Shown here in pieces: positions 33,781 through 40,496 of a stretch of 40,496 nucleotides of DNA (position 1 is its first letter; every line of letters begins with the position of its first letter). This stretch comes from Caldifarciminota bacterium SM23_42 (GTDB lineage Bacteria > Hydrothermota > Tepidihabitantia > SM23-42): contig LJUJ01000017.1 of NCBI GenBank assembly GCA_001303785.1, positions 1-40,496 on the forward strand, in the 5' to 3' direction. The notes beneath the pieces were generated by a model that was given only the letters and a program-made list of their open reading frames with translations, made no database searches and had not been told where the DNA came from. The translations under genes and the position numbers were made by a program.

Positions 33781-33808
33781 TTGACAAGATGTACTCGGTT
33801 ATTATAAT
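33781..33808 (+). promoter_or_regulatory. Perfect-consensus promoter of the peptidase genes
   Basis: TTGACA (33781-33786), a 16-base spacer and TATAAT (33803-33808) predict a start near 33815. The leader of about 93 bases can form a 7-bp stem (TTGAATA 33832-33838 with TATTCAA 33857-33863) and ends with GGGAG before the ATG at 33908. Its -35 box lies 3 bases from the -35 box of the divergent NUDIX promoter. Confidence 0.75.
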
Positions 33809-33907
33809 AGTCGAACGGAATGCAAGTTAGATTGAATACCACAAGCAGTTTTCTGATATTCAAACACATCACTTGACACCGTTTGCAATCAAACAGGGAG
33901 TTAATCG

Positions 33908-36139
33908 ATGAAAAGGACTATATTGTTAATATCGACAATTTTCGTTATTGGCGCAGCCCAGGATATGATCGTCAGGGTATATGCACCCTCATGGCAGGAT
34001 TTGAAACGGGTTGACGAAAAGTCACTAGATATTGCAGCCGGCAGGCATGGCGAATGGTTCGATCTGGTTGTTGACCAATACGGCCTCGACAAGGTAATCG
34101 CGTCTGGACTGCCTTATGAGGTGACGATATACAGCCTTGAGCACGCAAAGGATCAGGTCCGTGGATATTACCTGTCGTATACCGAAATCACCGATTCACT
34201 AAGAAATTTAGCCCAAAACAACGCTTCAATATGCATACTCGACTCCCTACCATTTCCAACCTACGAGGGGAGATGGATTTACGGCGTGAAGATATCGGAC
34301 AATCCGCAACTCGAGGAGGATGAACCCGGCTTCACCATTGATGGCTGCCATCACTCGCGAGAATGGGCAACCCCTCAAGCCGTGTTATTCTTTGCCGATT
34401 CTATGATGCGTTCATACGGGAACGTACCAGAAATCACGGATATCATAGACGAAACACAAATATACTGCTTCCCGTTGATTAATGTCGACGGCTACGTATA
34501 CGACTATCCTGGCGGTAATATGTGGCGCAAGAATCGTGAACCATTTGGCGGTTCGATCGGCGCCGATCCAAACCGCAATTATGGCGGCGCACTAAATGGC
34601 GAGACCGACGGCTACTGGGGCGCGGCCGATGAGGGTCAGCTCACGCATCGACCTTCCGCCTCTACGTTTTGTGGAGCCTTCGCGTTCAGTGGTGACGAAG
34701 TTTGGGCATACACTACATATATTCGAGAACACAAGATCGTAACTGGATTCTCCCTGCATAGTTACGGCGAGCAGGTTATGTATCCATGGGGATATAAACT
34801 TCAACGTACCCCGGATTCAATCCTCTACGACCAAAAGGGCGCTCACATGGCAAATATGATGCAGTGTCTATCCAGTGGTACATACACGCCTGGGCCATCC
34901 TACTCCAACCCCTACCCTACCGCGGGGAACACGCGAGACTGGGTATACGGCTATAATCATTATGTAGCTGGATTATCAACATTATTCTACGGCGCTGAAA
35001 TCGGCACCACTTTCTATCAGCCTCCGAGTGATTTGGATTTTGTCTCGCACCAGGTTTTCAAAGCAGCCAAGTACCTTGCCGGTTTTGCTGATTCGTTGAT
35101 GATCACTACCGAAGGCATCGTCCCCTCACCGCTAATATATCCGGTAGACACCACGGGCTCCGATTTCACATTAAGCTGGCATGCACGCAATCCTGCTCAC
35201 AACAATCCATTGTACTGGGAATTGATTGAGCTATCAAATCCAGCGGTGATCGAAGACAGTTTAGAATCGGGCACCAACCGCTGGATACTACAAGGGTTCA
35301 CCCTATCAACCACCCAAGCCCATTCAGGCGACTACAGTTACTTCTCCGGTAATGCCAATGAAATGAATAACGCAGTCCAAACCGCACATCCTTTTATGGT
35401 GAACCCAGAAGATTCTGTTACTTTCTGGTGTTGGTATGATTTAGAGACGAATTACGATGTTACAGTGGTTGAAGTGTCAGAGAACACAAAGGAATGGTTC
35501 AACCTCGACACCACGCGCTTCAACGGAAATTCAGGCGGATGGGTCCGTAAGGCATATTCACTCCAAGATTGGCTCGGCAAGTCCGTATACATCAGGTTTC
35601 GTGCGATGACCGACGGTTCTGTACTCAACAATGGTTTCTATGTTGATGATGTATACCCGGTATGCTTGTTCAATGATGTGGATACGGTTGCTACGGATAT
35701 CACAGATACGCTATACGATTTCGTCGACCATCCGGCCGGGGAATATTTCTACTTGGTGCGCGGATTCAATACTACGTGGGGGTGGGGAGACTACTCATGC
35801 TTGGCCCGCGTCGAGGTTTCAGTCGGTATTGATCAAGGTGATATTGCAAATCCAACAGAGACCATCTCATCGATTTCCTTACTCCAAAATCCTTCCACAA
35901 ATCAATTACGTATCAGTTATACATTGGGCAATGTCGATCCAGAAGCGGCGCGACTGTCTATCTACGATGCTACGGGCCGTCTTGTCAAATCCTTTCGCAT
36001 AGAACCCAACGCTACACGTAATACAGTAGCATGGAATTGCTATGATGAGTCTGGCGAGGCTGTCCCCAACGGAATCTACTTTGTGCAGCTTGAGTCCGGC
36101 AATGATCATTATGTCAAAAAGGCCATCTTATTACGCTAG
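33908..36139 (+). CDS. Secreted M14 zinc carboxypeptidase with C-terminal sorting module
   Basis: The 743-residue protein starts with a signal peptide (MKRTILLISTIFVIGAAQ). The M14 domain (about 95-400) has the zinc motif HHSREW near 147-152, FPLINVDGY, DPNRNYGG, the second zinc histidine in SLHSYGE near 283, and the catalytic Glu in YGAEIGT near 364. A jelly-roll-like region follows (about 455-600, AHSGDYSYFSG and WVRKAYSLQDW), similar to immune-inhibitor-A/MAM-type modules. The last about 85 residues are a FlgD-like sorting module (LSIYDATGRLVKSF, then PNGIYFVQLESG and KKAILLR). It would remove C-terminal residues from extracellular peptides. It is the first of three peptidase genes. Confidence 0.92.
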   Translation: MKRTILLISTIFVIGAAQDMIVRVYAPSWQDLKRVDEKSLDIAAGRHGEWFDLVVDQYGLDKVIASGLPYEVTIYSLEHAKDQVRGYYLSYTEITDSLRNLAQNNASICILDSLPFPTYEGRWIYGVKISDNPQLEEDEPGFTIDGCHHSREWATPQAVLFFADSMMRSYGNVPEITDIIDETQIYCFPLINVDGYVYDYPGGNMWRKNREPFGGSIGADPNRNYGGALNGETDGYWGAADEGQLTHRPSASTFCGAFAFSGDEVWAYTTYIREHKIVTGFSLHSYGEQVMYPWGYKLQRTPDSILYDQKGAHMANMMQCLSSGTYTPGPSYSNPYPTAGNTRDWVYGYNHYVAGLSTLFYGAEIGTTFYQPPSDLDFVSHQVFKAAKYLAGFADSLMITTEGIVPSPLIYPVDTTGSDFTLSWHARNPAHNNPLYWELIELSNPAVIEDSLESGTNRWILQGFTLSTTQAHSGDYSYFSGNANEMNNAVQTAHPFMVNPEDSVTFWCWYDLETNYDVTVVEVSENTKEWFNLDTTRFNGNSGGWVRKAYSLQDWLGKSVYIRFRAMTDGSVLNNGFYVDDVYPVCLFNDVDTVATDITDTLYDFVDHPAGEYFYLVRGFNTTWGWGDYSCLARVEVSVGIDQGDIANPTETISSISLLQNPSTNQLRISYTLGNVDPEAARLSIYDATGRLVKSFRIEPNATRNTVAWNCYDESGEAVPNGIYFVQLESGNDHYVKKAILLR

Positions 36140-36182
36140 ACCTTGGCAATCGGGATTCATTGAATGGGGGTAATAGACAACC

Positions 36183-38234
36183 ATGTTAAGAAAAATATTT
36201 GCCTTATCCATTGCGCTTTTGTGTCTGGGATTCTCAGAAACGCGCGATAAAGTAAGTCTTGCGACAATCACCATCCAACAACACGATGAAGTATACACAC
36301 TGAACAAATTTCGGCTGACGATTATCGACGCCGGTGCGGATTTCGTTAAGACTCTGGTCACCGCCGACGAAATCACAATACTGAGGAATGCCGGCTATGA
36401 CGTCGGCATTCTCATCGAAGATTATCAAGCCTACAAGGATGAAATATTCCAGAGAGGCTTTTATCACACCTATAATCAGGTGTATTCGGTGCTCGATTCG
36501 TTTGTGAGTGACTATCCGGAGATATGTCGCCTCGACACGATCGGGTACAGTGTTTTGGGTCGAGCAATATGGGCAATGCGCGTCACCGATAATCCACAAG
36601 TTGAAGAAAACGAACCCGAGATCCGTCTTCCCGGAAACATGCATGGTGATGAACACATCGGAACTGAAATCACGCTCTATTTCTTGCGGCATTTGCTGAC
36701 AAATTACTCATCTGTACCACAAGTACAGAACCTAATCAATAGCTCTGAAATATGGGTATTACCTACAATAAATCCAGACGGCAAGGTGGCGAATACGCGT
36801 CGTAATGCAAACAACGTAGACCTGAACCGCGACTACGGCTTCTTTTGGGACGGTTGGGGTGGCAGCCCGGCTCCCTCTTCGCAGATTGAAACACGATCAA
36901 TGATGCAGCATCTCGAGGAAAACAATATTAGTCTGGAATACAATTACCATTCAGTCGCTCAATACGTAAACTACCCCTGGGACTATCACTACGCCGACCC
37001 GCCAGATAGTCAATACATTATTTTATTGTCAGAAATCTATGCAGATTCTGCCAATCTGACGGCCATCAACGGCTATGATTGGTATCAGACGACCGGCTGT
37101 CTGCAGGACTATACAATCGGGACCAGTGGTGCCCTCGCATGGACAATCGAAACACTCGAGCCTTCGAGTTCTTCGGCAATCGATCAGATTTGCTATGACA
37201 ACCGCGACGCTCTGATGGATGTTTGTAATCGCGCAGGCTGGGGTGTTGAGGGAGTAGTAAAGGATTCGATTACCAATAGTCCGATTTACGCACGGATTGA
37301 GTTCATGAATCCTGACCGTATCGATGTGTACACCGATCCAAATTTCGGTGATTTTCATAAAATGATCGAACCGGGGACGTACGATTTATGCATACTAGCC
37401 AACGGCTACGCTCCTAAAATCATCGACAGCGTGATTGTTCCTGCAACTGGCAGCGTATCGGTCGGTGACGTTTTTCTCACGCCGGATTCGTCATACCTTT
37501 CAGCGTTCAGAGTAGTCTTGTGTCGGTACGCCATGCACGCGGAAGTGAATAACAAGACCAATCCGAGATTTGCACTTGGCCCCGAAGATAGTCTGTGGCT
37601 TTCTCTCGGGTGGTCTGGATATGTTGTTCTTGATGTGGGCCCGAACACACCGATCACCGATGGCCCAGGGGACGATTTTGTCGTATCCGAAGGGAACGAT
37701 GGTATGGACGAAGGCTATAATGTCTACGTGAGCAATGACTGGAGTGGTTCGTGGATTTCTTGCGGCGCCGATACGGGGACCGCAAGTTTCGATATTTCTG
37801 CAACCGGGTTGAGTGAAGCAAGATATGTGAAGATCGTTGATGATGGAAATACGCAGGGAACACAATATGCCGGGTTCGATTTAGACGCACTACATTTCTG
37901 GTATCCGGCGGGAATCGAGGAAGGCAGCGTTCTTGGCGAAGCAATTGTGAATATTCTTCTGTCACCAAATCCGTCTCATGGGCAGATCGATATCCGATTC
38001 CAAGTACTGGAAACAGCAGCCAGTAGACAGAAGACAGAAATCAGTGTAGTAGTCTATGATGCGGCTGGCCGCAAGGTTAGCGATCTGGCTGATGATGCAA
38101 AGGAACCTGGTCATTATATGGTTACCTGGAACGGGATTGATGATCTGGGTCGCGAGGTGCCGGCTGGTGTCTACTTTGTTAAGCTCACAACTGGCGACTA
38201 TGGCCGTGTTGAGAAGGCGATACTACTTAAATGA
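36183..38234 (+). CDS. Second secreted M14 carboxypeptidase with C-terminal sorting module
   Basis: The 683-residue protein has a signal peptide (MLRKIFALSIALLCLGFS), then a propeptide-like region and an M14 domain with NMHGDEHIG near 152-160, LPTINPDG, NVDLNRDYG, the zinc histidine in YNYHSVAQ near 255, and the catalytic Glu in AWTIETLE near 321. A carboxypeptidase regulatory-like beta domain follows (about 355-430), then a DISATGLSEARYVKI domain of the golvesin-like sort. The end is a FlgD-like module (VVYDAAGRKVSDL, PAGVYFVKLTTG, EKAILLK). It is related to the preceding gene but clearly a different subfamily (NMHGDE versus HHSREW), so it is not a recent duplicate. The gap of 43 bases suggests one operon. 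Confidence 0.92.
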   Translation: MLRKIFALSIALLCLGFSETRDKVSLATITIQQHDEVYTLNKFRLTIIDAGADFVKTLVTADEITILRNAGYDVGILIEDYQAYKDEIFQRGFYHTYNQVYSVLDSFVSDYPEICRLDTIGYSVLGRAIWAMRVTDNPQVEENEPEIRLPGNMHGDEHIGTEITLYFLRHLLTNYSSVPQVQNLINSSEIWVLPTINPDGKVANTRRNANNVDLNRDYGFFWDGWGGSPAPSSQIETRSMMQHLEENNISLEYNYHSVAQYVNYPWDYHYADPPDSQYIILLSEIYADSANLTAINGYDWYQTTGCLQDYTIGTSGALAWTIETLEPSSSSAIDQICYDNRDALMDVCNRAGWGVEGVVKDSITNSPIYARIEFMNPDRIDVYTDPNFGDFHKMIEPGTYDLCILANGYAPKIIDSVIVPATGSVSVGDVFLTPDSSYLSAFRVVLCRYAMHAEVNNKTNPRFALGPEDSLWLSLGWSGYVVLDVGPNTPITDGPGDDFVVSEGNDGMDEGYNVYVSNDWSGSWISCGADTGTASFDISATGLSEARYVKIVDDGNTQGTQYAGFDLDALHFWYPAGIEEGSVLGEAIVNILLSPNPSHGQIDIRFQVLETAASRQKTEISVVVYDAAGRKVSDLADDAKEPGHYMVTWNGIDDLGREVPAGVYFVKLTTGDYGRVEKAILLK

Positions 38235-38267
38235 TAGTTTATTGGTTGAGTTGTTGATGGGAGTTTA

Positions 38268-40496
38268 ATGATTATGAAAAGAATATTTTTGTTTGTACTT
38301 ATATTGTTGACCACAGCATTTGCCACGGATTACCTGGTGCTTCTGGATTTGGATAAACAAAGGTTAGACCCAATATTCGAAAAAGGTTTAACAGTGATCG
38401 CCGAGCTCGAGAATTCTGCAATATTACTCGTCAATGACAATGAATTTGACAGACTTACGGGTCTTTCGCAGATGATAATTGGCCAGGATCCCCAACCGAA
38501 TGAATACTATGTGGTATATTACAGGAACGAACGGATCGACCTACGCGATTACGGTGAGGTTCTGTTCATTGATGGCCCAGAACATCTACTAAGAATCGCG
38601 CCCGGCATGCTTGAACCCCTCATACGAGAAAAAGTCGACGTGCAAAGATTGACCTTCAAGGCTTTCGTGCGCAGTGATAAACAAGCACCGCGCTTTACGT
38701 ACAACCCGCTCGTCCAGGGGATTGTCGACCAGGTGGATCCGGATAGCATCTTAAGTTATGTACAACGATTGCAGGATTTCGTCACCCGGTATTCCACACA
38801 TGATTCGTGCTTCGCAGCCGCCGATTACATCGCCAACAAATTCAATGCATACGGATGTGACTCAGTTTATTTTCAGTATCACACCGGTGGTCACGCCCCG
38901 AATGTTATAGGAGTAAAGCGGGGTACTACATATCCAGATAGCATATATAGTGTAGTATGCGGACACTTCGATGCAACGTCCTACCTTGCACCCGACATTG
39001 CCCCGGGTGCCGATGATAATGCAAGCGGCACGGCTGGCGTCATCGAGGCGATGAGAGTGATGAAAGACCATCAGTTTGAGTATTCAGTAAGATATATCGC
39101 CTTTTCAGGTGAGGAGTTTGGTCTTTATGGCAGCTATTACTATGCTTCACTGGCGAATTCTCAGGGTGACAGTATCCTTGGTGTTCTGAACGCCGACATG
39201 ATCGCCTACGTGAACTCGTATCCCGAAAGCGTCGATGTACTTGCCAAGATATCAAACCCTGCATGTGAACCATTTGCAGACTTCTTCATTGCGGCGGCCG
39301 ATTCTTACACTAACTTGCTCACAAATAAACAGATGGTCAACTCAGCGCCATATTCTGACCACCACCCTTTCTGGCAGAACGGATATCTTGCACTATGCAA
39401 TATCGAAGACAACCCACCGGTCAATCCTTACTACCATGAACCAGGCGACACAATTGGTTCCGGGTACAATGACAACGGTTTCTGCACCGAGGTGATCAAA
39501 GCCCAAGTCGCGGCCCTATCACTAATGGCTGGCCCGTTGACTGCGGCGTACTTGACCGTTCCTGATTACTGGATCGTCGACACCGCACCAGGCGGCAATG
39601 GTAACGGGTTCTGGGAAAGCGGCGAGGAGGTGAGTTTGGTCATTCAGGTTTACAACATGGGTGTAGATACCGCGAAGAATTCTTGCGGATTGGTTAGCAC
39701 CACAAGTTCGTATGTCACAATGATCGATGATAGCTGCTATGTGGGGAACATCCTACCACAAGATACTGTGGAAATGATTTTTACAATGTCCGCGGCAGGC
39801 TCGGTGCCTTTGGGGTACCAAGCAGATTTCGACCTTGGTCTTTCATGTAATAGCGGTACCTGGGATTATGCAATCCAGATCTATATCAATCCATTGCCTA
39901 ATCTAATCTACCACGGCTACTCGATCATCGATGCTAACGGCATTCTAGAACCGGGAGAAACAGCTGATTTAGTAGTGACCGTTTCAAATCACGGAGCTGC
40001 ACCGGCAATGAGCGTTACCTCGACACTCGTGACGTATTCTCCACTTATCACGGTGAACGACAATTCGGGCAACTTCGGAGCAATTCCTATTGGTGATACA
40101 GCAAGCAATGCGTCTGATCCCTTTAATGTCACGGCGAGTGCTTCGGCAGCCTACGGCACGACCGTGGACTGCGATTTGATCGTCGAGTCCGGCATGTATG
40201 TTGACACATTAGATTTTCTGCTGGCAATCGGCGAACCCGTGCCTTCAGACACCGGTTACTATTATGCCTATTACTCAGGCGGGTTGCAGACCTATGCTCC
40301 GACCTTTGACTGGTTCGAGATCGCGCCGCCGGGCCCGGGCACGATCATCTCCGAGATCACGGATGAGGATGCGGACACGGTGACCGTAACCCTGCCCTTC
40401 ACCTTCAAGTTTTACGGTACCGACTACAACTCGATCGGCATCTGTTCCAACGGGTTCATGGAGATGGGTTCTTCGACCCATCGTTTTGGCGCCAAT
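38268..40496 (+). CDS. Secreted M28 aminopeptidase, C-terminus cut by window end
   Basis: The frame is open for 743 codons to the right edge. It starts MIMKRIFLFVLILLTTAFA, a signal peptide; GGGAG precedes the ATG at 38268, and another ATG lies two codons later. The M28 domain has all five metal-site motifs: GHFDA (His about 233), GADDNASG (Asp about 249-250), SGEEFGLYGS (Glu about 281-282), NADMIA (Asp about 310) and SDHHPFW (His about 365). After about residue 420 come beta-rich repeats of the CARDB sort (GNGFWESGEEV, NGILEPGETADLVV). The last about 70 residues (LPFTFKFYGTDYNSIGICSNG) form another beta module with much higher GC at third positions. The C-terminal sorting module expected from its neighbours is outside the window. 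Confidence 0.9.
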   Translation, partial: MIMKRIFLFVLILLTTAFATDYLVLLDLDKQRLDPIFEKGLTVIAELENSAILLVNDNEFDRLTGLSQMIIGQDPQPNEYYVVYYRNERIDLRDYGEVLFIDGPEHLLRIAPGMLEPLIREKVDVQRLTFKAFVRSDKQAPRFTYNPLVQGIVDQVDPDSILSYVQRLQDFVTRYSTHDSCFAAADYIANKFNAYGCDSVYFQYHTGGHAPNVIGVKRGTTYPDSIYSVVCGHFDATSYLAPDIAPGADDNASGTAGVIEAMRVMKDHQFEYSVRYIAFSGEEFGLYGSYYYASLANSQGDSILGVLNADMIAYVNSYPESVDVLAKISNPACEPFADFFIAAADSYTNLLTNKQMVNSAPYSDHHPFWQNGYLALCNIEDNPPVNPYYHEPGDTIGSGYNDNGFCTEVIKAQVAALSLMAGPLTAAYLTVPDYWIVDTAPGGNGNGFWESGEEVSLVIQVYNMGVDTAKNSCGLVSTTSSYVTMIDDSCYVGNILPQDTVEMIFTMSAAGSVPLGYQADFDLGLSCNSGTWDYAIQIYINPLPNLIYHGYSIIDANGILEPGETADLVVTVSNHGAAPAMSVTSTLVTYSPLITVNDNSGNFGAIPIGDTASNASDPFNVTASASAAYGTTVDCDLIVESGMYVDTLDFLLAIGEPVPSDTGYYYAYYSGGLQTYAPTFDWFEIAPPGPGTIISEITDEDADTVTVTLPFTFKFYGTDYNSIGICSNGFMEMGSSTHRFGAN

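Noticed and set aside
36183-38234. Second M14 gene as a recent tandem duplicate of the first
   Set aside because: The zinc motifs (HHSREW versus NMHGDE), domain order and middle modules differ, so these are separate subfamilies.
40275-40481. Open frame of 68 codons on the minus strand
   Set aside because: It is the mirror of a GC-rich stretch of the M28 peptidase gene, which has clear motifs in the plus frame.
1-40496. CRISPR arrays, prophage or transposon genes
   Set aside because: No regularly spaced repeats, transposase, integrase or phage structural motifs were seen on either strand.

Overview
This is a bacterial chromosomal segment with about 36 protein genes, no rRNA or tRNA, no insertion sequence and no CRISPR array. 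The cell plan looks Gram-negative-like: there is a signal-peptide protein with a C-terminal beta-barrel-like half, a possible lipoprotein signal, and long secreted peptidases that end in FlgD-like / 'type A' C-terminal sorting modules. These modules, together with the gene mix, suggest a candidate-phylum bacterium of the WOR-3/Stahlbacteria kind or a relative of the FCB group. That placement is inference from protein style, not from a marker-gene tree.

Layout. (1) 1-4452, minus strand: an operon of a two-repeat unknown protein, rsmI, a CDP-alcohol phosphatidyltransferase and hflX, then holB with its own promoter and the start of a Mut7-C protein. (2) 4465-7952, plus: mnmA, an MFS exporter and an HtrA-like protease without a signal peptide. 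(3) 8024-10379, minus: recO with a THEP1-type NTPase, and an elbB-like gene with two possible starts. (4) 10413-14592, minus: iorA-iorB, a sugar-phosphate isomerase-like gene and rarD as one operon. (5) 14684-17194: an AT-rich VOC gene, butyrate kinase and a secreted TPR-like protein. (6) 17202-22735: polX (minus) diverging from nadE-hppA-radC (plus). (7) 22759-27663: pfkA diverging from HU, and rpmB-ubiA diverging from yggS and a nucleoside kinase. (8) 27664-33777: an envelope protein, then a minus operon of NUDIX, an Mre11/SbcD-like phosphoesterase, a Rad50/YhaN-like ATPase and an Rsm22-family protein. (9) 33781 to the end, plus: two secreted M14 carboxypeptidases and one M28 peptidase that is cut by the window edge.

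How the genes may fit together. The three exported peptidases, the indolepyruvate:ferredoxin oxidoreductase and butyrate kinase suggest a peptide- and amino-acid-fermenting anaerobe. An apparently K+-dependent membrane pyrophosphatase sits directly behind nadE, whose reaction releases PPi. Most other genes are housekeeping functions for RNA modification, DNA repair and replication.

The most striking signal is regulatory. Sixteen sigma70-like promoters (TTGACA/TATAAT type, mostly with 16-bp spacers) can be read directly. In at least eight of them the -10 box ends only 5-9 bases before the start codon, so those mRNAs would have no leader, or almost none, and no Shine-Dalgarno sequence. Genes with longer leaders (elbB, HU, rpmB, buk, the first M14 gene) mostly carry a recognisable Shine-Dalgarno. 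The window thus appears to hold two initiation classes side by side. I did not find a clear new multi-gene system; the best candidates for novelty are the leaderless promoter class, the two-start elbB gene and the duplicated-domain protein ahead of rsmI.
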